This document shows, piece by piece, positions 1 through 11,500 of a stretch of DNA of 64,000 bases; within the stretch, counting starts at the first letter, position 1, and the number at the start of each line of letters is the position of its first letter. Both the position numbers and the translations under genes were made by a program. This DNA comes from Bedellia somnulentella (Eukaryota > Arthropoda > Insecta > Lepidoptera > Bedelliidae), in contig OY755187.1 of the NCBI GenBank assembly GCA_963576735.1, forward strand, positions 7,254,001-7,318,000. The letters run 5' to 3'. Under the pieces are notes generated by a model that saw nothing but the letters and a program-made list of their open reading frames with translations, was not told the origin of the DNA and did not search any database.

Positions 1-915
1 CAAAGGTATTGATTGAAAGAGTGATGAATGAAACTGATGAGAAAATATGGGATGTGCAAGCAGAATTTAGGAAAGGAATGGGATGTATGGATCAAATCTT
101 CTCTCTAAGGAGCATCACCGAAAAGTTCTTAGCTAAGAACCAAAAGGTGTATTGCTCCTTCATTGATTTAGAGAAGGCATATGATAGGGTGGTAAGAAAG
201 TGTTTATGGGAGGTGTTATCCAAGTTCGGTTTGGGGAGTCAACTTATACGTGCATTGGTATCACTCTATGAGGATTCTAGTGCATGTGTAAGAGTAAACG
301 GGGAAAACACTGACTGGTTCGGAATCTCTAGGGGTGTCCGACAGGGATGTGTAGCTTCTCCGTGGCTCTTCAATTTGTTCATGGATGACTGTTTGACAGA
401 GTTGCGTGAAAGTGATTATGGACTAAGAATGGGTGGATTCATCATTAAATGCCTCTTGTATGCTGACGATCAAGTGCTTCTTGCATCATCGGCAGAAGAG
501 TTGCAAGAGATGATGAATATTGCATGTAAGTCTTTTGTAAGAAAGGGAATGAGGGTGAATGTGGATAAGACCAAAACGATGGTTTTTGAGAGACAGGAAG
601 ATGTGACAGAATGCGTGATTGCGATTGATGGTAAGGATGTGGAACAGGTGAAGGAGTTTATATATCTGGGAAGTTTGTTTACAAGGGATGGAAAATGTGA
701 TGAAGATATTGAGAGAAGAGTGAAAAAGGGTAATGCGATTAATGGAGCATTGGATAGCCTAATGTCTAGTCAATCGGTGTCCGAAAGGGCCCGAATGGCT
801 GTGCATGATGCCGTTCTTGTTCCTACGCTTATGTATGGCAGTGAATGTTGGGTGTGGCAGAAGAAGCATGAAAGCAGAGTGAATGCAGTAGAAATGAGGT
901 CCCTGAGGATGAGTT
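1..915 (+). pseudogene. RTE-type LINE reverse transcriptase, 3' part, split by insertion
   Basis: The frame is open at the window edge, so the 5' part of the element lies outside. It encodes the fingers-palm part of a non-LTR reverse transcriptase: FIDLEKAYD (palm motif A), GVRQGC, and the catalytic YADD near 459-470, followed by the thumb region up to the EMRSLR stretch common in RTE proteins. These enzymes copy their own RNA at a nicked target site. The frame then runs into unrelated sequence and stops at 947. The missing C-terminal tail reappears at about 5842, so this is the left half of a copy cut in two by the LINE at 916-5838. Assignment to RTE rests on the tail and its microsatellite end. 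The family is fairly secure; the exact clade is inferred. Confidence 0.85.
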
Positions 916-1050
916 ATATTTCTTCTTATCCACTTATATTTTACTAGATATACTCTTATCATAAAATATAACCTTAAATTAGTCAATAAGTTATCTAGTA
1001 AATAAAACTTAGTTTACAATATCAAGTACCATTAGCTTAAAAATAGTTAA

Positions 1051-2618
1051 AATGCCTACTCGCAGTGAAACTATTAGTAATTTAGAAAAGAAGTTAAATT
1101 CAACCCTTTTAGAATTAAAAAAATCTAAAGAAAATACCATAAAATTGTTAGAGGAACGTGAGGATAGTGAGCAAGAAATAAACAATATTTATTAAAACCA
1201 ATTCTTGTTTAAGGAAACAACTTGTTGACTTGGATGCAGAGCTGCAAGATAGCATAGCCCAAAGATTGGCCCTGGAAAGAGATGTTAGTTTGCACCAAAA
1301 CAGTTATGATTTTCATGAAGTAGCACTGAAAGAAATAGAATTGTTAAAAGCACAACTAGCAGGAGCTGAATTAGAACTACATTCATTAAGAAGTAAGAAA
1401 ACAGAGGAGAACTCAATTATTCTGCAGCGAATGTATGATAACATTATTGATATGCCAACAATAGACTTGACTACTCCATTAAAGGAGGAAAAATCCCTAC
1501 CAATTGTGAACATAAAAGGTTCCAGAAAGTTAAAAAAGTACGTAAGTAAGTAAGTAAAAGTAAGTAAGTAAGTAAAGTAAACAAAGTTAAGTAAGTAAGT
1601 AAAAGTAAGTAAGTAAGTAAAGTAAACTTAAAAGAACTGTAAGAAATCTTGTAAAAAAACTTAATAAACTTAGGTGTAGTCAACATCATGAGATGAAGTT
1701 TAAGTTAAATAGGCTAGAACAACTATGTAGTGATTATGAACTTTCTCTAGACAGTAACAAAGTTAAACTAAGTCATGATAGTAATAGAATTATAGAGTTA
1801 GAAAAATCTCTTCAAGATATTACAGTAAACTATCATAATAGTCACTTAGAAATGCAAAGCTACATAGTAGGATTAGAAGAAATCATAGAGTTAAGTAATG
1901 AAAATATCAAAACAGTAGAAACACTATCTAGTTTTTGCACTAAGTGTGAAAGTGTAAGTACTGTCATAAATGATGTATCCCTGAAAATAGAAATAATATG
2001 GTTCAGCCCACTTTTGCTTACAATAGAGATGTGTCGACTCAGAGGACTTTAGTCTTCTCCGATTCTCTTGGTGTTAACATTGGCCATCATTTAAACAAAG
2101 AATTAGACCAATGTATTTTAAATACTTGTATGCCCGGAGCAAGTTACTCTCAAATAATAAATACCATTTTAAAAGAACAATATGACTCCAATACTACTTT
2201 AGTTATTTTAATTGGTTCGAGTAATAAGGTGAATCCAAGTGACTTAAAGAAATCATTTGACAAATTGGTCAATTTAAATGTTAGAAAAATAATTATAAGT
2301 GACTTCCTATATTCCAAGCATCTTAGCTATAAGGTTAATACTAGGATTTATAAACTAAATATGTTACTATATAATTTGACCTTGGGATATAGGCAAAAAA
2401 TTGTTAATTTTAATATAAATAATTATATTAAGAAACCATTATTGACTAAAAGTACCTTGAAAGTACCTGAACATTCTAAAAAACGTCTAGCTATGTTACT
2501 AGCTAGTAATATTGTATACAACAATGTTATTAATTTGAATAACATAACAATTTCATCTGACTTGGATGCAGTTATTAGTACATGTACTAATGTATCTGCA
2601 AATTTAGCTTTAAACTAG
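1051..2618 (+). pseudogene. LINE ORF1, coiled coil plus SGNH-esterase-like domain, broken
   Basis: ORF1 of the nested LINE. An ATG at 1051 opens a lysine/glutamate-rich coiled-coil protein that hits a stop at 1192-1194. The same kind of helical sequence continues in other frames at 1200-1553 and 1693-2052. The last segment (1998-2618) begins after a frame change and contains VFSDSLG and a downstream ILIGSSN. This resembles the GDS/SGNH hydrolase domain found in ORF1 of CR1-type elements, where ORF1 is an RNA-binding, particle-forming protein. A (GTAA)n microsatellite at 1541-1628 interrupts the coiled-coil part. At least two frame changes make this copy non-functional. The esterase assignment is from motif spacing only. 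Confidence 0.6.
1541..1628 (+). repeat. (GTAA)n microsatellite in LINE ORF1
   Basis: Runs of GTAA occupy about 88 bases. They are arranged as two near-identical blocks, each GTAA repeats broken by one AAAG and ending in AAGTAAAC. This suggests slippage followed by duplication of the whole block. It lies inside the coiled-coil ORF1 and accounts for one of its frame changes. Confidence 0.85.
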
Positions 2619-2641
2619 GTAGTAAGACAAAGGAAAAGGCA

Positions 2642-5464
2642 TACATTTCACTAGTTCATCAGAACATACAGAGCCTTTCCTGCAAACTATTAGAATTAGA
2701 GTTATTCATTAATAAGTACAATGCCAAAATACTTTGTTTAACAGAACACTGGTTAAAAGCAGAACAAATGAATTTTAGTTTAAAGAATTACACAGTGGGC
2801 AGTTGTTTTAACAGAGAGTCCATAATGTGTGGGGGTAGTATGATACTATTATATGTAGACATTAAATTTAAAGAAAGAAAAGACATCTGTAGACTCTCTG
2901 TTGAACAACATGTAGAAATCTCATGCATTGAATTGAGCAAGTACATAATTTTGTGTGTATATCGCCCACCCAAAGGTAACTATGACATCTTTGAAGCAGC
3001 GATGGAAGATGCTTTGGGGATGGCTTCCCGCAGCTCCAGAGAGGTTGTAGTTTGTGGGGATTTCAATGTTGACTTGTTGGGTGAGGGTCAAGTAAAGGAG
3101 AGAATATTGTCATTTTTTCAATCATTTAATCTTCTAAATGTATTTAATGAGCCAACCCGAATTACCTCGACCTCTGCAACATGTTTAGATAATATTTATT
3201 GCAATTGTGATTACTCCGGTCACTTCCTTTTTGATTGCATTACCTCAGACCACAAGGGTCAATTTATAAATTTAGAATTTACCATCGAAAAGAAAAAGTC
3301 AATAGTATGTAGACAGATAACTGAAAAAAAACTTAGCTTATTTGAAAATAATATTAGGTCTAGCATCAGCCCCCCAATGAGAAGCAGTGAATCATTAGAG
3401 AATTGTCTTTCATTCATCAATGAGCTAAAAACTGAATTCAACAAAATCTTTAAAACTAAGGTAATACTGTGTAATACAAAATGCTCTTTTGCTGAATGGG
3501 CCACCGCTGGAATTAGAATAAGTAGAGATCACCTATATAACATTTATAGAGAAAAGTCCTTTAACTTCAACCAAGATTTTATTATTTATGTCAGAAATTA
3601 TTCAAAAATTTTCAAAAAAGTTTGTGGTGAAGCTAAATCTAGATGCATAAAACATAAAATTATGAATTCTTCTAACAAGAGTAAGACTGTCTGGAAAATA
3701 ATTAACAGTGAAACTGGAAAACTAAAGTCCCCACATGATCTCAATTTATTATTAGATAATGAACTGATACAGTCAAAATCACAAATTGCTGACATTTTTG
3801 AAAATCATTTTATAAATACCCCCACTCAGACAACAGAGAAATTAAATTCATGTCCCCAGAAAGCTCTTGAGTTGTTGGAACAAAATGTTACCAAAACAAC
3901 AGCACAGTTTTCTTTCAAGTATGTTGACAATAATGATATAATTAAAAATTTTAAAACTATTAATCTTAAAAAAACCGAAGACATAACAGGAATGTCAGTT
4001 TTCGTCATAAACAGAATAATAAATATAATCGCTCCTCATTTAACGATACTTTTTAATAAATGTATAGATATAGGAGAATTTCCAGACTGTATGAAGTTAA
4101 GTAGGCTCATCCCACTACATAAATCAGGAGATAGTCAGGACTTTACCAATTATAGGCCTATTTCTATTTTGCCAGTTCTCAGTAAAGTTTTTGAGAAAAT
4201 CATGTCCAACCAAATGCTTTCATATTTCAACAATCATAATATATTCCATGACGAGCAATATGGTTTCACCAAAGGTAGGTCTACTGTAGATGCAGGAGTG
4301 TCACTAATGAAACATATTTTTAATTCATGGGAAAACTCCCGGGATGCATTAGGTATATTTTGTGACCTCACAAAAGCTTTTGATTGTGTAAAAAAAGAAA
4401 TAGCGTTGATTAAACTTAAATATTACGGTTTTGACGAGCAAGCACTGAAATTAATGGCATCATATCTTCATAAAAGAACTTTAAAGGTTGATATTAATGG
4501 AACCACGTCGGAAGGATCGGAAATAGAGATGGGCGTTCCTCAAGGTTCTATACTTGGCCCATTACTGTTTCTGATTTACATTAATGATTTACCATTTATG
4601 GTACAAAAGTATTCTGAGATAGTTATGTTTGCAGATGACACATCTTTAATATTTAATGTAGCGAGATCCTCTACATCTCTTGACGACGTAAATAAAGCTA
4701 TCTCACTGGTATTGCATTGGTTTACTGTAAATAACCTGGTTCTAAATGCCAAAAAAACTAAATGTATTAAATTTACTTTACCGAATGTTAGGCAAGTTGA
4801 TAACAATATTGTTATTGATAGTGAACAAGTAGAATTAGTGAAAGAAACAAAATTCCTAGGGATAATAATCGATTCTAAGTTGCAATGGGGACCCCATATA
4901 CTAACACTTTCTAAAAGGCTGAGCTCAGCAGCGTATGCCGTGCGTAAGATTAGAGAAATAGCAGACGTAGAAACAGCTCGCATTGTGTATTTCAGTTATT
5001 TTCATAGTATTATGTCGTACGGTATTTTATTATGGGGTAAAGCGGCTGATGTTCATAAAGTTTTCGTCTTACAAAAGCGAGCTATCCGATCTATTTACAT
5101 GTTGAGGTCGAGGTATTCGTTGCGCGAAAAATTTAAAGAAATTGGCATTTTAACTGTCCCTTGCCAATACATATTTGAGAATTTAATGTATGCCAAAAAG
5201 AATATAGGCCAATTTAGTAAAGTTAGTGATAGGCATACTGTTAACACTCGAAATAAGGACAAACTTCACGTATCGAAATGGAGACTTAATAAAGTAAGTA
5301 ACTCCTTTATGGGACTATCCCTGAAAATGTTCAACAAACTTCCTTCTGACATATTGGAATTGCCTGTGGCATCTTTTAAAAAGGCAATAAAAGCCATGCT
5401 TTTAAAGAAGTCTTACTACAGTGTTCAAGATTTTTTAAACGACAAGGACCCAACGCGCACATGA
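2642..5464 (+). CDS. LINE ORF2: AP endonuclease and reverse transcriptase
   Basis: The frame is open from 2591 to the stop at 5464. The first ATG is at 2768, but endonuclease homology (HQNIQSLS, then LCLTEHWL) already starts at about 2642, so the ATG is probably not the natural boundary. The first 240 codons form an AP-like endonuclease: CVYRPP, GDFNVDLL, and the C-terminal SDHKG. The middle and end form the reverse transcriptase: [37 protein letters not shown], and the catalytic FADD at 4628-4639. The C-terminal part has the Y-F-x(4)-Y-G-x(2)-LWG pattern of CR1/Jockey elements. No internal stop is visible, so this ORF could still be enzymatically competent although its ORF1 is broken. Confidence 0.88.
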   Translation, partial: YISLVHQNIQSLSCKLLELELFINKYNAKILCLTEHWLKAEQMNFSLKNYTVGSCFNRESIMCGGSMILLYVDIKFKERKDICRLSVEQHVEISCIELSKYIILCVYRPPKGNYDIFEAAMEDALGMASRSSREVVVCGDFNVDLLGEGQVKERILSFFQSFNLLNVFNEPTRITSTSATCLDNIYCNCDYSGHFLFDCITSDHKGQFINLEFTIEKKKSIVCRQITEKKLSLFENNIRSSISPPMRSSESLENCLSFINELKTEFNKIFKTKVILCNTKCSFAEWATAGIRISRDHLYNIYREKSFNFNQDFIIYVRNYSKIFKKVCGEAKSRCIKHKIMNSSNKSKTVWKIINSETGKLKSPHDLNLLLDNELIQSKSQIADIFENHFINTPTQTTEKLNSCPQKALELLEQNVTKTTAQFSFKYVDNNDIIKNFKTINLKKTEDITGMSVFVINRIINIIAPHLTILFNKCIDIGEFPDCMKLSRLIPLHKSGDSQDFTNYRPISILPVLSKVFEKIMSNQMLSYFNNHNIFHDEQYGFTKGRSTVDAGVSLMKHIFNSWENSRDALGIFCDLTKAFDCVKKEIALIKLKYYGFDEQALKLMASYLHKRTLKVDINGTTSEGSEIEMGVPQGSILGPLLFLIYINDLPFMVQKYSEIVMFADDTSLIFNVARSSTSLDDVNKAISLVLHWFTVNNLVLNAKKTKCIKFTLPNVRQVDNNIVIDSEQVELVKETKFLGIIIDSKLQWGPHILTLSKRLSSAAYAVRKIREIADVETARIVYFSYFHSIMSYGILLWGKAADVHKVFVLQKRAIRSIYMLRSRYSLREKFKEIGILTVPCQYIFENLMYAKKNIGQFSKVSDRHTVNTRNKDKLHVSKWRLNKVSNSFMGLSLKMFNKLPSDILELPVASFKKAIKAMLLKKSYYSVQDFLNDKDPTRT

Positions 5465-5841
5465 CCGTGTCCGTAAAGCTATAAATCTTCCCTCGTTATT
5501 CCTAGGAATAATTGTCTGGTGAGGATTTTTCTTCTCACGTTATGTGATTGGTTTTTGTGATGGACAATTTATTTTAAATATGTCAAACTAGCGTTTGGTT
5601 TTGTCGCATAGAAAATCTTTTATAAAGTAAAAACATGTTAATAAACTGAAATTGTACAAACCATGTTTTGAAAAAATGAAAAAATGTGAATGTAAAGAGT
5701 TTCTTTGTTGCTTCTTCTCTTTACGAACACCTTCCGAAGCAACGGACTAATGATAAATTTAAAAAAATTTGACGTTCAAAAAATGTTAATTTTTAACTTA
5801 ATTTTGAAAAATAAACTTTTTTTTTTTTTTTTTGACTCAGA

Positions 5842-6216
5842 AAAGTTTGTAATGTTAGGTTATGTGATCGTGTGAGGAACGATGTGATTCGTGAAAGGTG
5901 TGGTGTAAAAGATGATATTGTAAGTAAGATAGAAAAAGGAATGTTGAGATGGTTTGGGCACATCGAGAGGATGGATGATAGGAAATTGGTAAAAGGTATC
6001 TATAGAGCTAATGTGGAAGGTAATGTTAGTAGAGGACGGCCAGAAAAGACACACTTGGACCAAATTGAAAGTGTGCTCAAAAAGGCAGGCGTCCGAAGTA
6101 TGAAGAATAAAAGAGCATGTATGAAAAGACTGATGGATGTAGACGAAGCAAGAGAGGTTTGCCAGGATCGTACGAAGTGGCGATCGATAGTCTCCGCCTA
6201 CCCCAATGGGAATTAA
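5842..6216 (+). pseudogene. RTE LINE C-terminal tail, right half of the split copy
   Basis: The frame reads DRVRNDVIRERCGVK, then GMLRWFGHIERMD, RGRPEKT and a terminal WRSIVSAYPNGN. This is the conserved tail of insect RTE-type ORF2 proteins. It lies downstream of the reverse transcriptase thumb and includes the region that recognises the element's own 3' end. It joins to the fragment ending at about 915. Essentially no residues seem to be missing between the halves, which supports a clean insertion of the intervening LINE. No ATG is expected here; any start codon would be accidental. Confidence 0.85.
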
Positions 6217-6252
6217 CGGCGTGAGTATATGTATGTATGTATGTATGTTTGT
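6217..6252 (+). repeat. RTE 3' end with (TATG)n tail
   Basis: Immediately after the RTE stop codon a very short 3' untranslated region runs into GTATGTATGTATGTATGT. RTE elements typically end in short microsatellite tails rather than poly(A), so this marks the 3' end of the copy. Confidence 0.75.
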
Positions 6253-6281
6253 AAATTGTCAAATATTATATTCAAGCAACC

Positions 6282-6643
6282 GTGATAGCCCAGTGGGTAG
6301 AACACTCGGTTATCGTGCAAACGACTAGTGTTCAAATCCTGGGTCGGGCCTACACCAATTTGTCTTTTCTAAAGACATATGTGTGGTTAATTTATCATGG
6401 TTGTTAACGGTGAGGGAAAACATCGTGAGGAAACCCACATGGCTGAGTTGTACTTAGTCATGTGACAGTGTATTCGTACAAAACGGCGATAGGCCTGCCC
6501 CCTATCACGTGAGTACACTGTCCATGCAAAACGTGGGTACTCTGAACACCAGGTGACAAAGTCACGTGATGTTCAGAAGTATTAGTACCTCTGCCAACCC
6601 CTTCGGGGATATTCGGCGTGAACGTTTATGTTATGTATGTTAT
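6282..6643 (+). mobile_element. tRNA-derived SINE, copy 1
   Basis: The head has a pol III A box (TAGCCCAGTGGGTAGAAC) and B box (GTTCAAATCC at 6330-6339), as in a tRNA. The body includes CACATGTG-like sequence, GGTTGTTAACGGTGAGGG and AACATCGTGAGGAAACC. The tail has CCAACCCCTTCGGGGAT and GGCGTGAACGTTTATG, ending in short TATG repeats. Two more copies occur at 28084-28447 and 61286-61808. SINEs have no protein; they are copied by LINE machinery. The TATG-like tail matches the RTE tail directly upstream, suggesting an RTE-type LINE partner (inference). Confidence 0.88.
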
Positions 6644-7511
6644 TTTATTCAAATGTGTCTCTTGTAACAAGACTGTAAAGTTCCTTTTCGCAGATTTATA
6701 TTTTGTATACCTACTCATTTTGTAAAAGAAAATTTATTACATCTGTACGATTACATTTAAACTGTATGCCTAGTGCTTTAAGGTATATTTTCCCTAAATG
6801 ATCAGATATTTATGATCACCCTGTCTGAGCAGATAACTTTGACGAGTTGTGCTTTCAGATATTATTGTCTCGTTGTGTATTCAGATTTAATTGAAAACCC
6901 ACTGCTCATATATTTGTGGCGAATAGGATGTTCAGATCTTATTGATCTTATTTACCGTAAAGAAATTATTGAAATTTATTGTTGCTCAGAAATATTTGAG
7001 TACCTCGGCCGCTCCGATATATCTGATGGCGACTGTACAAAATAAAACGATGCGTCGACCTTTATACAAATAATCTGCCAAAATAAAATTATGAAACTTT
7101 TTTGGGATCTCCACTTCCGCTAGGTGTTTGAACTTGGTTTTACTGACACCAGCATTCCGCATTTCTTGCGCTGTATAGCCCATGTTGCATATTTGTCAAA
7201 GATGAAAACTCAGCTGCAACGTCATATAGGCCTTGGTCGTTAAGTTTTTTTAGAGCCTCATCATACAGCGTAGGTACAGGCAAGTTGGTGATTGTCACTT
7301 CTTGGCGAAGATTTTATGAACAAATGATGATTATTATTTACAAATGAGTCAAAACAATTCCTATTGTCTAGGTATCTCATGTCTATAAATCCCAAAATCC
7401 CTCAGCCGCATTTGAAGTTGAATGGGGTAAGGATTGCGAAATAATTAAAAAATAATTGGCGATGAGTCTCTTTTTCTAAACGAAAAATGCGCCAACGATA
7501 CACTAGTAAGG
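6644..7511. other. no recognised gene; AT-rich sequence
   Basis: About 870 bases with no gene I can support. A minus-strand open stretch at about 6986-7320 (GYTAQEMRNAG, then an upstream frame reading LYDEALKKLNDQGLYD) has protein-like composition. It is short, changes frame, and matches no family I can name. Confidence 0.5.
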
Positions 7512-8541
7512 ATGGGAACTCCCGGGAGTGAAACAGGATCGGATTTTTCAGATTCTTCTTCCGTCAATGAAGATAAGGGTAGGTTTGTTCCTTACAGGGC
7601 ACCGGATTACAAGAGGAAATTCCCAGAAAACAGCACAGGTACCGAATTCCTTGTATTTTTATCCTCAAAGACAGAAGGGAAGTCTATTAATGAATCCACA
7701 AGATTAAGTATTTCTCAAAATTTAAGAAAACACAGTATCAAAGGTGTCAAACATCTCCGTGCTGTTAATAAATTTAAAGTTGTTCGATAACACTAATAAT
7801 GCCAATGTCTTTTTAAGTCACTCTAAATTTCTTGAAGATACTGATCTTCAGTCATCAATTCCTGCCGCATCATCAGAAATAACAGGTGTTCTCAGAGATG
7901 TCCCTAGTGATATATCGAATAGAAAAAAATTCAATCAACTTGCCAGCAATAAAAATATTATTTGTGTAAGAAGATTCATGAGACGTGAAAAGAATGGTGA
8001 TAATGTGAAATATGTTCCCACGAGAAAAGTAGCTGTCACATTCTCCTCTACCCAACTACCCGATTATGTCTTCCTTGACTCATGGCGTCGCCAGGTACAT
8101 CATTATATACCTCCAGAAATACAATGCCTTAAATGTCGAAGATATGGTCACATAGCAAAATATTGCAAAAATGCAGATAGATGTTCCATATGTTGCGAAG
8201 GACATTATTTCAAATCTTGCACTCTTAAAATAAAAGAAGCAAAATGTGTTAACTGTGGCGGCAATCATATTGCCATATCATCTAGTTGCCCACTTAAAAA
8301 ACAGAAAATTCATGAAAATAAAATGAAACACAACTCATATGCTTATAATGAAGTAATGAAATCTCCCAATCATTTTCCCCCATTAATTCCTTCAATAGAA
8401 ACATTGATCACTTCTGATAACTTTTTACAATACTTAGTAAAAACTATAACAACTATTATATCAAATAAAGAAGACTCTATTAATTTTCGTATGATTAAAA
8501 ATGTCATCTTGGATACATTCAAGAATTATAAACAACAATAA
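7512..8541 (+). pseudogene. I-type LINE ORF1, gag-like with three zinc knuckles, frameshifted
   Basis: The reading starts at 7512 (after a stop) and changes frame near 7750-7790, then stays open to 8541. The second part has three CCHC-type knuckles in a row: CLKCRRYGHIAKYC, CSICCEGHYFKSC and CVNCGGNHIAISSSC, near 8123-8290. This is the standard gag-like ORF1 of I and Jockey type LINEs, an RNA-binding protein that packages the element RNA. The frame break makes it non-functional. ORF2 of the same element follows within about 10 bases. Confidence 0.8.
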
Positions 8542-8550
8542 TTTAATCAT

Positions 8551-11500
8551 AATGGACCAGTTCAATATAATGCAGTGGAATTCACAAAGTTTAACAGCTA
8601 ATAGAAACCATTTACAATATTTTTTACAACACAATAATATCCATATAGCACTTATTTCAGAAACATGGCTCAAGCCAAATAAACAATTTAAAATAAAAAA
8701 TTACAATATAGAAAGAAATGACACAGGCGACGCTCATAATGGAGTTGCCATTATTATTCATATAGTCTACAGTATAAACTAATCAACACATTTTATGACA
8801 ACTCTGTACAAAACATATGTATTGAGTTAAGATTTCGTAACATGAATCTAAACTTAAAAAGTTTTTATTGTCCTACTAATTCAACACCACAATTCAACAA
8901 ATCAAAGTTTAACAATATTATAAAATCACTTTGACATCCCATGATAGTTGCTGGTGATTTCAACGCCCATCACACTTCTTGGGGCTGTAAATCCACTTCT
9001 TCTAGAGGACAGGAAATTTTAGACACTTTTGATGAAAATAATCTTGTACTATTAAATAACGGTAGTCACACTACAGTTGGCACTTTAAGAAATCAAACCA
9101 ATGCATTGGATCTTACTGCCGTTTCAATATTTCAATTTCTTTGCATGCTGAATGGTCTGTACATGATGACCCTTTAGGTAGCTATCATCTTCCTGCAATA
9201 GTAACATTTAATTATAGTAATAGTCACCCAGAAATTACTTCAACACTAGGAGAACCATATCCATCGTCATTAAATTACAACTTAGTTGATTGGGTAAAAT
9301 ACCAAGAATTCATGTATCACAAACTCAAGGATACAACAATAGAAACATATACACCTGAAGATTGTTATAATTTGCTATGTGAAACAATACATTCATCTCT
9401 TATTAGTTCTGTTAATAACAAAAGTAAAATTTCATCTGATAAGCGTAAATACCCCTCAAAAAGAAATCCTCTCCCATGGTGGAACAATAAATGTTCAGAG
9501 GCTGTTACAAATTCTAAACAAGCTTACATAGAATTTAAAACTAATCCTTCTATTGATAATAACATACATTTCCAAAGATTACAAGCTCTGAAGAAACTTA
9601 CTTTGAAACGAGAAAAACAATACAGTTGGCTTAAATTATGTGAGAGTTTTAATCGCAATCACCATTGACTTTTATATGGAAAAGCATTAAAAGATTTAAT
9701 AACAGTTACACACCTAAAAAAGAGCAACTCACTGACAACAAATGGATTCCACAATTTCTCAATAAATATAGACCAGATTATGTTCAAACAGAAAAAAAAA
9801 GTTATGAATTCTCTAAAAATAGTTTAAATTCATTCCTTGTGGAGCAATTTACTTTTGAAGAGTTTCACTCTGCATTATTTAGTAGAAGAGACACTGCCTT
9901 TGGATTAGATGGTATACCTTACCGATGTTTTAAAAATTTAAGTAATCAAAGTTTGAAAATTGTTTTAAATATTTATAATTATCTTTGGTCACATAATTGT
10001 ATACCCGTAAACTGGAAAAAAGACTCATTAGTGCCTATTCTTAAAAATCAGAAATCTGTATCAGATCCTAATTCATATAGACCTATAGCTTTAACTTCTT
10101 GTTTGGGCAAGGTTTTTGAACAATTGCTTAAACAACGCATAGAGTTTTTTATTGAAAAAAATAACATTTTACCTGATAATCAATATGGGTTAAGGAGAGG
10201 TAGATCAGCTCAAGAGAGCATAGCACATCTTCATCTTGATATATTTAAATCATTATCCTCCCTTAAAAATCTTGCATGTATATTTTTTGACATGGAAGGT
10301 GCATTTAATAATGTCAACTTAGACATACTTGTGCAGGAATTACCCGAAAAAATTGTAAATTGGATTTACACATTTCTGTTTGGTAGAGAAGTTTATGTAA
10401 AATATAACAATAGGCTGATCGGACCTAGGTATTCATATATAGGAACATGTCAAGGAAGTATACTGAGTCCATTGATATTCTTATTATATATACATATAAT
10501 AAATCAAAATATTGATTCATCGGTTTTAAATTTACAATATGCACATGATTTGGCTATATATTGTACAGAATCAAATATAGCAGATATACAATTAAAATTA
10601 AACACATCTCTGAAAAAATTAGAGGACTATTTTGATTATTTAAATCTTAATATAAATCCTCTTAAAAGTAAGCTTGTAGTATTCGGCAAACCCTTAATGA
10701 ACTTGAAAGTTTTTTATGATAACCATGCCATTCCCCAAGCAGAGGAAGCAAAATTTTTGGGTATTGATTTCACCAGAAACCTTTCATGGGAACCTTATGT
10801 AAATCAAATATTGGACAGGGCAAACAAAGCTAACATACTGAAATCTATAAGTGGTATCTCACGATGATCCTAAGATTTTGCTATTGTTATACAAGTCATT
10901 AGTTAGAAGTCATTTTGAATATGGATATCTTTGTTATAGTAATAATTTTAAGTTGGTTGAAAAAGTGGAAAAGTTGCAAAATAAAAGTTTAAGACTCATA
11001 TTGGGAGCTCTTGTTACTTCACTCATAACTTCAATGCAAGTGGAATGCAAAATTGCTCCTATAAGATTGAGATTTAAATATTTGAAATCAATGTTTTTAT
11101 TAAGAATGAACACATGAAAGGTCATTAATAGCCAAACTAAAAAGTGTAAACAGTAATTTAAATAACTCAAAAACTCCTTATATTTTAATAAATTCTAGTG
11201 ATTTTTTGAAAAACATAGAATCTTTTAACAAATCTAAAAATAAAATATTATCTTGCTATCAAGGTTCTTTTCAAGGAAAATTTCCAAACATGTCAATTAC
11301 AATTGATAAAGAGCTCAAAAATAAGCATGACTTTTCTAACTTGGTCTTTACAAAGTGGACAAATTATAGACATATCTATACAGATGCTTCGAAAAACAGC
11401 ACATCAGTATCAGAGGCGATTTATGATACAAGAACAGGCACTGGATGTGTTCACGTCTTAGACAGCAACGCTACTATATTTACAGCTGAAGCACAGGCAA

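Larger units (their letters stand above)
916..5838 (+). mobile_element. CR1/Jockey-superfamily LINE nested inside the RTE copy
   Basis: A roughly 4.9-kb non-LTR retrotransposon separates the two halves of the RTE protein. It holds a 5' leader (about 916-1050), a broken ORF1 (1051-2618), a long intact ORF2 (2642-5464) and a 3' untranslated region ending in a T-run near 5818-5833. The left boundary is where RTE homology stops at about 915. The right boundary is where it resumes at about 5839-5842. I do not see a clear target-site duplication at these edges. The element must be younger than the RTE copy it interrupts. Confidence 0.8.

Noticed and set aside
5818..5833. T-run as reversed poly(A) of a minus-strand element
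   Set aside because: The flanking sequences fit the end of the plus-strand LINE, and no minus-strand reading is present there.
6282..6345. Possible tRNA gene (A and B boxes)
   Set aside because: The boxes belong to a SINE head repeated at 28084 and 61286. No complete cloverleaf is formed and the body continues as SINE.
6986..7320. Minus-strand protein-like stretch
   Set aside because: It has some protein-like composition but changes frame and matches no family I can name, so no gene is claimed.
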